A stretch of DNA of 64,000 nt from Streptomyces sp. NBC_01232. GTDB taxonomy: Bacteria; Actinomycetota; Actinomycetes; Streptomycetales; Streptomycetaceae. The position numbers and the translations under genes are program-made. Position 1 is the first letter of the stretch, and each line of letters begins with the position of its first letter. Below, one piece after another: positions 52,130 through 60,492 of this stretch. The DNA is taken from positions 6,129,001 to 6,193,000 of the forward strand of contig NZ_CP108518.1 of NCBI RefSeq assembly GCF_035989885.1. The letters are read 5' to 3'. Below the pieces are notes generated by a model that had not been told where the DNA came from, did not search any database, and saw only the letters and a program-made list of their open reading frames with translations.

Positions 52130-52549
52130 ATGAGTGCTGAACCGCGTCCCGAGAAGCCCGCGAAGCCGGCCAGGCCTGCGGGCCGGTTCCGCCGGATGAT
52201 TGAGCGGCTGTCCACCTCCCAGGAGGAGCTGCATTCGGCGGAGCTGCAGGAGGACGCAGAAGCCGCGGGGTGCACGCGGATCTGCGACTGCCACGACCGC
52301 CAGATAGTCAAGGTGACCGGGACGCTGCGTACGGTCACCCTGCGACCGCGTGCGGGCGTACCCGCCCTGGAGGCGGAGCTCTTCGACGGCTCGGCCGCCC
52401 TTGACGTGGTCTGGCTCGGGCGTCGCTCGATCGTGGGAATCGAGCCCGGCCGACGCATGATTGCCTCGGGGCGCATCTCCATGACCCACGGCCGTCGGGT
52501 GCTCTTCAACCCGAAGTACGAACTCCGCCCGCTCGGACAGGAGCAGTAA
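52130..52549 (+). CDS. OB-fold nucleic-acid-binding domain protein
   Basis: The 139-residue protein has a basic Pro/Ala/Lys head, then RRMIERLSTSQEELHSAEL, a CTRICDCHD segment and a small OB-fold (about 55-135: VKVTGTLRTVTLR, LEAELFDGSAALDVVWLGRR, GRRMIASGRIS). Such domains bind single-stranded nucleic acid; RecG-like proteins share the fold. It is four bases from the DUF3159 gene and behind kdpDE. No catalytic motif is visible. Confidence 0.82.
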   Translation: MSAEPRPEKPAKPARPAGRFRRMIERLSTSQEELHSAELQEDAEAAGCTRICDCHDRQIVKVTGTLRTVTLRPRAGVPALEAELFDGSAALDVVWLGRRSIVGIEPGRRMIASGRISMTHGRRVLFNPKYELRPLGQEQ

Positions 52550-52552
52550 CCG

Positions 52553-53293
52553 GTGACGTCACTCGACAAACCGACCACCCCGGAACCCGCCGGGCCGCGC
52601 CATGCGGCCGCGCCGTCCGAGGACCAGAAGGCCGTGACGCAGGCGGCGCTCTTCGATGCCTTCGGCGGCATCCGGGGCACCGTGGAAACGATGCTGCCCG
52701 GGCTGCTCTTCGTCATGATCTACACGATCAACAAGGACGTGAAGTGGTCCGCCGTCGCGGCGGGTGCGGTCGCCGTCTTGCTGGTGATCGTCCGGCTGCT
52801 GCGCAAGGACACGGTCAAGCACGCCTTCAGCGGGGTCTTCGGCGTGGGCGTGGGCGTGGCCTTCGCCCTCTTCACGGGCAGCGCGAAGGGCTTCTACCTG
52901 CCCGGCATGATCTACGGCGTCGGCCTGGGAGTGGCCTTCACGCTCTCCGCGCTGGTGGGCTTCCCGCTGCTGGGCGTGATCCTGGGCCCGGTGTTCAAGG
53001 AGAACCTGTCCTGGCGCACCCGCAACCCCGGGCGCAAGAAGGCGTACGTCAAGGCCAGCCTGGCCTGGGGCCTGATCTTCCTCGCCAAGTACGCGATCCT
53101 CTTCCCGCTGTACTGGTGGGGCGACGCGACGCAGCTGGGCTGGGTACTGATCGCGCTGAAGCTGCCGCCGATGGTGCTCGCGGTGTACTTCACCTGGGTC
53201 TTCCTGGCGAAGGCGCCGCCGCCGATCGACGTGATCGCGGAGTGGGAGGCCAAGGAGGCCGCGGAGGCCGCCGCCAAGGAGACGAAGGCCTGA
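52553..53293 (+). CDS. DUF3159 family membrane protein
   Basis: GTG 52553 gives a 246-residue protein with about six helices from residue 40 to 225. Its features are FDAFGGIRGTVETMLPGLLFV near the start, and RNPGRKKAYVKASLAWGLIFLAKYAI in the fourth-fifth helix region. The C-terminal tail is Glu/Ala-rich. The family has no proven function. It is always close to the OB-fold gene and TrkA genes in actinobacteria, as far as I recall, which hints at an ion-transport link. Confidence 0.82.
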   Translation: MTSLDKPTTPEPAGPRHAAAPSEDQKAVTQAALFDAFGGIRGTVETMLPGLLFVMIYTINKDVKWSAVAAGAVAVLLVIVRLLRKDTVKHAFSGVFGVGVGVAFALFTGSAKGFYLPGMIYGVGLGVAFTLSALVGFPLLGVILGPVFKENLSWRTRNPGRKKAYVKASLAWGLIFLAKYAILFPLYWWGDATQLGWVLIALKLPPMVLAVYFTWVFLAKAPPPIDVIAEWEAKEAAEAAAKETKA

Positions 53294-53327
53294 CCGACGG
53301 CCCGCACTGAGGCCCGCAGCCGACGAG

Positions 53328-53363
53328 GGGGCGGGACCGGCCCAAGAGGCCCGGTCCCGCCCC
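53328..53363 (+). terminator. Terminator of the kdpDE-DUF3159 unit
   Basis: GGGGCGGGACCGG and CCGGTCCCGCCCC form a perfect 13-bp stem around a 10-base loop. Confidence 0.85.
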
Positions 53364-53393
53364 TTCGCGCTGCCGTGGGGCCCGGGAAGCCCG

Positions 53394-53428
53394 AAGGGGG
53401 CGCCCCTCGTACGGGGGCGCCCCCTTCG
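53394..53428. terminator. Second hairpin, probably terminator for the TrkA genes
   Basis: GAAGGGGCGCCCC and GGGGGCGCCCCCTTC pair with one bulge around TCGTAC, just beyond the convergent TrkA stop. Confidence 0.65.
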
Positions 53429-53456
53429 CCGTCCAGCGTGCCCGCAGGGCTCGTGG

Positions 53457-54119
53457 CTAGCGACGGGCCTGGAGGAGGTCCTCCAGCTGTTCCTCGCGGG
53501 CCTGGGCGGCCACGAAGAGCAGTTCGTCGCCCGGCTCCAGGGTCTCCTCGCCGTGCGGGGTGAGGACCCGGTTGCCCCGGATGATCGTGACCAGTGAGGT
53601 GTCCTCGGGCCAGGTGATGTCGCCGATCTGGGTGCCGGCGACCGAGGAGTCCGGCGGCAGGGTCAGCTCGACGAGGTTGGCGTCACCGTGGCTGAAGCGC
53701 AGCAGCCGTACGAGGTCGCCGACGCTGACGGCCTCTTCGACCAGGGCCGACATCAGGCGCGGCGTGGAGACGGCGACGTCGACACCCCAGGACTCGTTGA
53801 AGAGCCACTCGTTCTTCGGGTTGTTGACGCGGGCCACCACGCGCGGCACCCCGTACTCGGTCTTGGCGAGCAGCGAGACGACGAGGTTGACCTTGTCGTC
53901 GCCGGTCGCCGCGATGACCACGTTGCAGCGCTGCAGCGCCGCCTCGTCCAGCGAGGTGATCTCGCAGGCGTCGGCCAGCAGCCACTCGGCCTGCGGCACC
54001 CGCTCCACCGAGATGGCGGTCGGGGCCTTGTCGACCAGGAGCACCTCGTGGCCGTTCTCCAGCAGTTCGCCCGCGATGGAGCGGCCCACCGCGCCTGCCC
54101 CGGCGATCGCGACCCTCAT
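53457..54119 (-). CDS. TrkA/RCK potassium-channel regulatory protein (second copy)
   Basis: The 220-residue protein has an RCK_N Rossmann domain (MRVAIAGAGAVGRSIAGELLENGHEV, Asp at the end of strand 2) and an RCK_C domain (about 140-215, LTPHGEETLEPGDELLFVA). Such proteins gate Trk/Ktr potassium channels in response to nucleotides. The start overlaps the previous gene (ATGA), so both copies are made together, like CeoB/CeoC of mycobacteria. No TrkH/KtrB channel gene is in the window. Confidence 0.9.
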   Translation of the reverse strand: MRVAIAGAGAVGRSIAGELLENGHEVLLVDKAPTAISVERVPQAEWLLADACEITSLDEAALQRCNVVIAATGDDKVNLVVSLLAKTEYGVPRVVARVNNPKNEWLFNESWGVDVAVSTPRLMSALVEEAVSVGDLVRLLRFSHGDANLVELTLPPDSSVAGTQIGDITWPEDTSLVTIIRGNRVLTPHGEETLEPGDELLFVAAQAREEQLEDLLQARR

Positions 54120-54784
54120 GCGTGTGCCTCCTCAGGCCCTTCGGCGAACGCCGCCTCGACCTTGTCGATCTCGTCCGTGCGCATCATCACGTGGACGAGG
54201 TCGCCCTCCTGCAGGACCGTCGCCGACGTGGGCAGCATCGCCTCGCCCAGGCGGGTGAGGAAGGCCACGCGGACGCCCGTCTCCTCCTGGAGCTTGCTGA
54301 CCTTGTGCCCGATCCAGGCCTCGGAGGTGTGGACCTCGGCGAGCTGCACACCACCGCTCGGGTCGCGCCACAGAGGCTCGGCGCCCGAGGGCAGCAGCCG
54401 GCGCAGCATCTGGTCCGCGGTCCACCGCACGGTGGCGACGGTGGGGATGCCGAGGCGCTGGTAGACCTCGGCGCGCTTGGGGTCGTAGATGCGGGCGGCG
54501 ACGTTCTCCACGCCGAACATCTCACGGGCCACGCGGGCGGCGATGATGTTGGAATTGTCACCACTGCTGACGGCGGCGAAGGCGCCCGCGTCCTCGATTC
54601 CCGCCTCCCGCAGGGTGTCCTGGTCGAAGCCGACCCCGGTGACGCGGCGGCCGCCGAATCCGGCGCCGAGCCGGCGGAATGCGGTGGGGTCCTGGTCGAC
54701 GACGGCGACCGTATGCCCCTGCTGTTCCAGGGTTTGCGCGAGGGCGGAGCCCACTCTTCCGCAGCCCATGATGACGATGTGCAC
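54116..54784 (-). CDS. TrkA/RCK potassium-channel regulatory protein (first copy)
   Basis: GTG 54784, with GGAAGGA six bases upstream, gives 222 residues starting VHIVIMGCGRVGSALA. A longer in-frame start at 54829 would add 15 residues ahead of the Rossmann strand and is less likely. An RCK_N domain and an RCK_C domain (TSATVLQEGDLVHVMM) are present. RCK_C domains of some KtrA proteins bind c-di-AMP. It is divergent from the KimA-like transporter gene, with a 219-bp gap between their starts. Confidence 0.9.
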   Translation of the reverse strand: MHIVIMGCGRVGSALAQTLEQQGHTVAVVDQDPTAFRRLGAGFGGRRVTGVGFDQDTLREAGIEDAGAFAAVSSGDNSNIIAARVAREMFGVENVAARIYDPKRAEVYQRLGIPTVATVRWTADQMLRRLLPSGAEPLWRDPSGGVQLAEVHTSEAWIGHKVSKLQEETGVRVAFLTRLGEAMLPTSATVLQEGDLVHVMMRTDEIDKVEAAFAEGPEEAHA

Positions 54785-54990
54785 GGCCGTCCTTCCGGCT
54801 GTCAGCGACTCGCTGGTTCCCAGCCTCATTGCATGCTCTGGTTTAACAGGGTCTCAGACCATGGCCCAAGCTACACACGGGCGGTCACCGATGGGGCCTC
54901 TTGCGTCGCAGTCGTGCTGCGGGTGGGGAGGAATTGCGGCGGGATTGCGGTATGAGGGGGTGGGGGTTCGTCAGTCTGATTTCGAACGCT

Positions 54991-54996
54991 TACGAT
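54991..54996 (+). promoter_or_regulatory. -10 element for leaderless transcription of the KimA-like gene
   Basis: TACGAT ends seven bases before GTG 55004. There is no RBS and no riboswitch in this gap. Confidence 0.55.
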
Positions 54997-55003
54997 CCTC
55001 TGC

Positions 55004-57079
55004 GTGTCCAAACTGACCGACGTGCCCAAACGGATCCTGATCGGCCGGGCGCTACGCAGCGACCGCCTCGGAGAAACACTCCTTCCCAAGCGGATCGCCC
55101 TTCCCGTCTTCGCCTCCGACCCGCTGTCCTCCGTGGCATATGCCCCTGGCGAGGTACTGCTGGTCCTGTCGATCGCGGGCGTGTCGGCGTACCAGTACAG
55201 CCCCTGGATCGCGCTCGCGGTCGTCGTGCTGATGTTCACCGTGGTGGCGTCCTACCGCCAGAACGTCCACGCCTACCCCAGTGGCGGCGGCGACTACGAG
55301 GTGGCCAACACCAACCTCGGACCCAGGGCCGGCCTCACCGTGGCGAGCGCCCTGCTCGTCGATTACGTGCTGACCGTCGCCGTCTCGATCTCCTCCGGAG
55401 TCGAGAATCTCGGCTCCGCCGTCGATTTCGTCATCGAGCACAAGGTGCTCTCGGCGATCGTCATGATCCTTCTCCTCACACTCATGAACCTGCGCGGTGT
55501 GAAGGAATCCGGGAAGCTCTTCGCGATCCCGACCTATGTCTTCGTCGCCGCCGTCTTCGTCATGATCGCCTGGGGTGCCTGGAAGGGCATCGTCCTCGAC
55601 GAGACCATGACGGCCCCGACCGCGGATCTCGAGATCAAGCCCGAGCAGCAGGGCCTGGCCGGCTTCGCGATGGTGTTCCTGCTGCTGAGGGCCTTCTCCT
55701 CCGGCTGTGCCGCCCTGACCGGTGTCGAGGCGATCAGCAACGGCGTACCCGCCTTCCGCAAGCCCAAGAGCAAGAACGCGGCCAGCACCCTCGCCCTCAT
55801 GGGCGGCCTGGCCGTCACCATGTTCTGCGGGATCATCGGCCTGGCCATGGCCACCGACGTGCGGATGGCCGAGAACCCGTCCGCCGACCTGCTCGACAAC
55901 GGTGTCCCCGTCGGCCCCGACTACGTCCAGCACCCGGTCATCTCGCAGGTCGCCGAGGCCGTCTTCGGCAACGGCAGCTTCCTCTTCATCCTGCTGGCCG
56001 CCGCCACCGCGCTGGTGCTCTTCCTGGCCGCGAACACCGCGTACAACGGCTTCCCGCTGCTCGGCTCGATCCTTGCCCAGGACCGCTACCTGCCGCGCCA
56101 GCTGCACACCCGCGGCGACCGGCTCGCCTTCTCCAACGGCATCGTGCTCCTCGCGGGCGCGGCCATGCTGCTCGTGTGGATCTACGACGCAGACTCGACC
56201 AAGCTGATCCAGCTCTACATCGTCGGCGTCTTCGTCTCCTTCACGCTGAGCCAGATCGGCATGGTCCGGCACTGGAACCGGCACCTGAAGACGGAGCGCG
56301 ACGTCGCCGCCCGCCGCCGGATGCACCGCAGCCGGGCCATCAACACCTTCGGTGCCTTCTTCACCGGCATGGTGCTGGTCGTCGTCCTCGCCACCAAGTT
56401 CACGCACGGCGCGTGGGTGGCCCTGCTCGGCATGGTCATCTTCTACGGCACCATGAGCGCGATCCGGAAGCACTACGACCGGGTCTCCGCAGAGATCGCC
56501 GCAGCCGAGGGCCCCAGCGAGGACAGCGTGCGGCCTTCCCGGGTCCACTCCATCGTCCTGGTCTCCAAGGTCCACAAGCCCACGCTGCGCGCCCTGGCGT
56601 TCGCCAAGCTGACCCGCTCGGACACCCTGGAGGCGCTCAGCATCAGCGTCGATGTGGCCGAGACCAAGGCACTGCGCGAGGAATGGGACCGGCGCGGGAT
56701 CAACGTACCGCTCAAGATCCTCGACTCCCCGTACCGGGAGATCACCCGCCCGGTGGTCGAGTACGTCAAGGGCCTGCGCAGCGAGAACCCGCGCGACGCG
56801 GTCAGCGTCTACATCCCCGAGTACGTCGTCGGCCGCTGGTACGAGCACCTGCTGCACAACCAGAGCGCGCTGCGGCTCAAGGGCCGGCTGCTCTTCACCC
56901 CCGGCGTGATGGTCACCTCGGTGCCCTACCAGCTGGAGTCCTCGGAGCTCGCCAAGCGGCGGGCGAAGAAGCGCCAGGACTGGAACGCCCCGGGTGCGGT
57001 GCGCCGCGGCCCGGTGGACAGCCCCGTCCGGACCTCGCCGCCGAAGGAGCCCACGGGGAAGGGCACCCCGAAGGGCTGA
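55004..57079 (+). CDS. KimA-like (APC superfamily) potassium/proton symporter
   Basis: The 691-residue protein has about 12 membrane helices up to residue 480 and a cytoplasmic C-terminal domain of about 200 residues. It resembles B. subtilis KimA (YdaO): LPVFASDPLSSVAYAPGEVLL near the start, NVHAYPSGGGDYEVA, SSGCAALTGVEAISNGVPAF, and AANTAYNGFPLLGSILAQDRYLPRQLHTRGDRLAFSN in helix-8 territory (given here only as landmarks). KimA imports potassium and is inhibited by c-di-AMP. Its place beside two TrkA proteins and KdpDE strengthens the reading. GTG 55004 is set by a leaderless promoter. Confidence 0.85.
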   Translation: MSKLTDVPKRILIGRALRSDRLGETLLPKRIALPVFASDPLSSVAYAPGEVLLVLSIAGVSAYQYSPWIALAVVVLMFTVVASYRQNVHAYPSGGGDYEVANTNLGPRAGLTVASALLVDYVLTVAVSISSGVENLGSAVDFVIEHKVLSAIVMILLLTLMNLRGVKESGKLFAIPTYVFVAAVFVMIAWGAWKGIVLDETMTAPTADLEIKPEQQGLAGFAMVFLLLRAFSSGCAALTGVEAISNGVPAFRKPKSKNAASTLALMGGLAVTMFCGIIGLAMATDVRMAENPSADLLDNGVPVGPDYVQHPVISQVAEAVFGNGSFLFILLAAATALVLFLAANTAYNGFPLLGSILAQDRYLPRQLHTRGDRLAFSNGIVLLAGAAMLLVWIYDADSTKLIQLYIVGVFVSFTLSQIGMVRHWNRHLKTERDVAARRRMHRSRAINTFGAFFTGMVLVVVLATKFTHGAWVALLGMVIFYGTMSAIRKHYDRVSAEIAAAEGPSEDSVRPSRVHSIVLVSKVHKPTLRALAFAKLTRSDTLEALSISVDVAETKALREEWDRRGINVPLKILDSPYREITRPVVEYVKGLRSENPRDAVSVYIPEYVVGRWYEHLLHNQSALRLKGRLLFTPGVMVTSVPYQLESSELAKRRAKKRQDWNAPGAVRRGPVDSPVRTSPPKEPTGKGTPKG

Positions 57080-57091
57080 GCAGGTTGGTGA

Positions 57092-57145
57092 ACGGCCGGA
57101 CGAGATCCACGTAAACTGGTGGGTCGGTCGTCCGGCCGTTTTCCT
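57092..57145 (+). terminator. Terminator after the KimA-like gene
   Basis: ACGGCCGGACGA and TCGTCCGGCCGT form a perfect 12-bp stem around 24 bases with an inner CCAC/GTGG pairing, followed by TTTTCCTTTT. It ends just before the methyltransferase gene, so it could also act as a leader structure. Confidence 0.7.
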
Positions 57146-57171
57146 TTTCAGTTTTTTGGAGTCTCCCCACC

Positions 57172-58509
57172 ATGACGAGCGTCGAGCAGAACGAGAAGCA
57201 GTCACTGGTCGGGGAGGAGTACGAGGTCGAGGTCGGCCCCGTCGCACACGGCGGGCACTGCATCGCCCGGACCGAGGACGGCCGTGTGCTGTTCGTCCGC
57301 CACACCCTGCCCGGTGAGAAGGTCGTCGCCCGGGTGACCGAGGGCGACGTCGACTCCCGCTACCTGCGCGCCGACGCGATCACCGTGCTCGACGCCTCCA
57401 AGGACCGGGTCGAGGCCCCCTGCCCGTACGCCGGCCCCGGCAAGTGCGGCGGCTGCGACTGGCAGCACGCCAAGCCCGGTGCCCAGCGCCGGCTCAAGGG
57501 CGAGGTCGTCGCCGAGCAGCTGAAGCGGCTCGCCGGGCTCACCCCCGAGGAGGCAGGCTGGGACGGCACCGTGATGCCGGCCGAGGGCGACAAGCTGCCG
57601 GCCGGGCAGGTGCCGCAGTGGCGCACCCGCGTGCAGTTCGCCATCGACGAGGACGGCAACGCGGGCCTGCGCAGGCACCGCTCGCACGACATCGAACTGA
57701 TCGACCACTGCATGATCGCCGCCCCGGGTGTCAGCGAGCTGGGCATCGAGCAGCAGGACTGGCCGCAGATGGCCACGGTCGAGGCGATCGCGGCGACCGG
57801 CTCCCAGGACCGTCAGGTCGTCCTGACCCCCCGCCCCGGCGGCCGCCTCCCGCTGGTGGAGCTGGACAAGCCGGTCTCCGTCCTGCGCGTGGAGGAGAAG
57901 GACGGCGGGGTCCACCGCGTCCACGGCCGCCCCTTCGTACGGGAGCGCGCGGACGGCCGTACGTACCGCGTGGGCATGGGCGGCTTCTGGCAGGTCCACC
58001 CGCAGGCCGCGGACACCCTGATCAAGGCCGTCATGCAGGGCCTGATGCCGCGCAAGGGCGAGATGGCCCTCGACCTCTACTGCGGCGTCGGCATCTTCGC
58101 GGGCGCCCTGGCCGAACGCCTCGGCGAGACGGGCGCGGTGCTCGGCATCGAGTCGACGAAGCGCGCGGTGGAGGACGCCCGCCACAACCTGGCGGACTTC
58201 CCGCGGGTCCGCATCGAGCAGGGCAAGGTCGAGCAGATCCTCCCGAAGACGGGGATCACGGAGTGCGACCTGGTCGTCCTGGACCCCCCGCGCGCGGGAG
58301 CGGGCAAGCAGACGGTCCGCCACATCACGGGCCTCTCGGCGCGCAGGATCGCGTACGTGGCCTGCGACCCGGCGGCCCTGGCCCGCGACCTGGGCTACTT
58401 CAAGGAGAACGGCTACAAGGTCCGCACGCTCCGCGTCTTCGACCTCTTCCCGATGACCCACCACGTGGAGTGCGTGGCCATCCTGGAGCCGATCGCGAAG
58501 AGCGCCTGA
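57172..58509 (+). CDS. TrmA/RlmD-family RNA m5U methyltransferase
   Basis: The 445-residue enzyme has a TRAM RNA-binding domain (residues 10-75), an iron-sulfur cysteine group (PCPYAGPGKCGGCDWQH near 85-101) and a SAM-binding Rossmann domain (MALDLYCGVGIFAGALAE near 300). The catalytic cysteine is in YVACDPAALARDL, and the general base is in HVECVAILE. It should methylate uridine at C5 in ribosomal or transfer RNA; which one cannot be read. ATG 57172 follows TTTTTTGGAGTC. It is a single gene bounded by hairpins. Confidence 0.92.
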   Translation: MTSVEQNEKQSLVGEEYEVEVGPVAHGGHCIARTEDGRVLFVRHTLPGEKVVARVTEGDVDSRYLRADAITVLDASKDRVEAPCPYAGPGKCGGCDWQHAKPGAQRRLKGEVVAEQLKRLAGLTPEEAGWDGTVMPAEGDKLPAGQVPQWRTRVQFAIDEDGNAGLRRHRSHDIELIDHCMIAAPGVSELGIEQQDWPQMATVEAIAATGSQDRQVVLTPRPGGRLPLVELDKPVSVLRVEEKDGGVHRVHGRPFVRERADGRTYRVGMGGFWQVHPQAADTLIKAVMQGLMPRKGEMALDLYCGVGIFAGALAERLGETGAVLGIESTKRAVEDARHNLADFPRVRIEQGKVEQILPKTGITECDLVVLDPPRAGAGKQTVRHITGLSARRIAYVACDPAALARDLGYFKENGYKVRTLRVFDLFPMTHHVECVAILEPIAKSA

Positions 58510-58526
58510 CCGGCATTTTTGCCGGT
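58509..58526 (+). terminator. Short hairpin at the methyltransferase stop
   Basis: ACCGGCA and TGCCGGT pair around TTTT and overlap the last stop base. It is a weak terminator candidate. Confidence 0.45.
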
Positions 58527-58893
58527 GCGCGGGATGCGCGCCAGGGGTGATCATCAGTGAAGGAATGCCGCCTCTCCGGCGTGGCCGCACGGCTGCGCAG
58601 GGGGGCGGCTTCTTTGCGCCACGGACGGCCGAGGGCTGTTCGTGGCCGAAGCCGGCCGGACTCGTTCCGTGGTCACGCTGAAGTGGAGACAGGCCGTCCT
58701 GTGCCGTGGCCGCGGCGGATGTCACCATGATCCTCTGCGCTCGCGAGTGAAAGCGCGCCGTTCCGGGGCAGCCGCGAGGTGCCGCGGGGAGAACGGCGTG
58801 GCGTGCCGGAACCGGTTCTCCTGTCGCGGGTGTTGACCTCGCGCGTCGTAGACGTCCAACAGCACCGTGTGCCACCACAGGAGGAAGCCCGTC
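58527..58893. other. Intergenic stretch before the flavin epoxidase gene
   Basis: No coding frame with an RBS was found. TTGACC (58831-58836) has no well-spaced -10. The region ends with a strong RBS, AGGAGGA, before ATG 58894. Nothing else is identified. Confidence 0.4.
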
Positions 58894-60315
58894 ATGCCTG
58901 AAGCCCCGAGCTGGAGCACCCGGCGGGTTGTCGTCATCGGGGGCAGCATGGCCGGCATGCTCGCCGCGGCCGCCGTCAAGGACCACGTCGAATCCGTGGA
59001 GATCATTGAGGCCCACGACCTGCCGGCGGGGCCCGGTCCGCGTACCGGCGTGCCTCAGGCCGTCCACATCCACTGGCTGCAGACCGCAGGCGCCGAGGCG
59101 ATGGACGCGCTCTTGCCGGGCAGTGTCGGTCTGCTGCTGGCCGCCGGCGCCCACCGGATCCCGGTGACCACCGGCATGGTCATCCACTCGCCCGAGGGCT
59201 GGTACCGGCGTTGGCGGCACGCCACCCACTACGTGATCACTGCCAGCCGGGACCTGACCGACTTCGTTGTCCGGGAACAGGTCATGAAGGACCCCCGGGT
59301 CAGAGTGCGGATGCAGACCAGGGTTGTCGGTCTGCTCGGTGACCGTCGCACCGTCACAGGCGTACGGGTTTTGGCTGCCGACGGCACCGAGACGGAACTG
59401 CCCGCCGACCTGGTCATCGACGCCGGCGGTCGGGGCACCCGCATGCCGCAGTGGCTCAACGGGCTGGGAATCACCGGCCTCACCGAAGAGCACGTCGACT
59501 CCGGCTTCGCCTACGCCAGCCGCATCTACCGGGCGCCCGTTCCGACCCGTGGCTGGCCCGTGGTCGGCATTCAGGCCGACCCGCGTCTGCCCGGGCCGGG
59601 CATGGCCGGCGGCATCCTGCCGATCGAGGGCGACCGCTGGCACGTCAGCTTGATGGGAGGCCCCGGCGGGCACCCCACCGATGACGCGGAGGCCTTCGAG
59701 CCCTTCGCCAGAACCCTGCGCCACCCCCTCATAGCCGACCTCCTCAAGCACGCCGAACCGCTCACCGACGTCGGCGTCACCCGTAGTACCGCGAACCGGC
59801 GTTACCACTACGAGCGGCTCCGCCCCTGGCCCGAGGGCTTGGTCGCGCTGGGAGATTCCGTCGCTGCCTTCAACCCGGTGTATGCGCAGGGCATGTCGGT
59901 GGCGGCGCTGGGGGCGCTCGCCCTGCGCGACCTGCTCGCGGCCGGCCCGGGGCCCGGCCTGGCCCGCCGCGCCCAGCGCGCCATCGCCCGCCCTGTCGAT
60001 GCCGCGTGGGCCCTTGCCGTGGGCCAAGACATCCATTTCCCCACCACCCGCGGCAAGCGCCCGAACCTCGCCGATCGTCTCCTGCACCGTTATGTCGGCC
60101 GCCTGTCGCGTACGGCGACCGGCTCGTTCCATGCCGCCACGGCCCTGACCGACGTGCTGTCGCTCCAGGCCCCGCCCACGTCGCTGGTCAGGCCGAGCGT
60201 GCTGCTGACCGCGCTCGTCGGGCCCTTGCGGGCTCCGAGCGACGGGCCCACGTTCACCCCGTCCGAACGGATGCTCCTGGACCGCCTTGTTGCGGCTGAG
60301 CCAGCCGGCGAGTAG
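58894..60315 (+). CDS. FAD-dependent epoxidase/monooxygenase resembling polyether epoxidase Lsd18
   Basis: ATG 58894 gives 473 residues. The FAD dinucleotide motif is VVVIGGSMAGMLAAAAV (residues 9-25). A GVPQAVHIHWL segment near 50, a LVIDAGGRGTRMPQWL segment near 175 and a GDSVAAFNPVYAQGMSVAAL second FAD motif near 320 follow. From memory, these match Lsd18/LasC, the epoxidases of lasalocid-type polyethers, more than aromatic hydroxylases. No polyketide synthase is in the window, so the natural substrate may be an unsaturated lipid or terpene. AGGAGGA is the RBS. Confidence 0.8.
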   Translation: MPEAPSWSTRRVVVIGGSMAGMLAAAAVKDHVESVEIIEAHDLPAGPGPRTGVPQAVHIHWLQTAGAEAMDALLPGSVGLLLAAGAHRIPVTTGMVIHSPEGWYRRWRHATHYVITASRDLTDFVVREQVMKDPRVRVRMQTRVVGLLGDRRTVTGVRVLAADGTETELPADLVIDAGGRGTRMPQWLNGLGITGLTEEHVDSGFAYASRIYRAPVPTRGWPVVGIQADPRLPGPGMAGGILPIEGDRWHVSLMGGPGGHPTDDAEAFEPFARTLRHPLIADLLKHAEPLTDVGVTRSTANRRYHYERLRPWPEGLVALGDSVAAFNPVYAQGMSVAALGALALRDLLAAGPGPGLARRAQRAIARPVDAAWALAVGQDIHFPTTRGKRPNLADRLLHRYVGRLSRTATGSFHAATALTDVLSLQAPPTSLVRPSVLLTALVGPLRAPSDGPTFTPSERMLLDRLVAAEPAGE

Positions 60316-60366
60316 CAGGCGCATTGCATCCTGCAGACCGTCCGGCCCCAGGGGGTCCGTCGGCCG

Positions 60367-60396
60367 ATGGCGCGGGTTGGCTCAGAATGGCGCATG
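60367..60396 (+). repeat. Operator-like repeat, unit 1
   Basis: TGGCGC, TTGGCTC and TGGCGC occur in order within 30 bases, matching unit 2 at 60440. They lie upstream of a ribbon-helix-helix protein gene. Confidence 0.6.
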
Positions 60397-60439
60397 AGTG
60401 GCACACGTTCTGACCTGGTGGTTTGAGGTTTCTCGCGAT

Positions 60440-60472
60440 TGTGGCGCCAGATTGGCTCGACGTGGCGCCATG
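60440..60472 (+). repeat. Operator-like repeat, unit 2
   Basis: TGGCGC, TTGGCTC and TGGCGC recur with near-identical spacing, 74 bases after unit 1. The unit ends 20 bases before the ATG of the RHH gene and flanks its probable promoter. Confidence 0.6.
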
Positions 60473-60492
60473 TGTGTGTCATGCTGTGGGCC

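Noticed and set aside
54785..55003. A ydaO riboswitch before the KimA-like gene, as in Bacillus
   Set aside because: None of the conserved aptamer blocks is present, and the gene appears leaderless.
57202..60324. A 1040-codon minus-strand frame across the methyltransferase and epoxidase genes
   Set aside because: It bridges two plus-strand genes with intact catalytic motifs and the gap between them, so it is a composition artefact.
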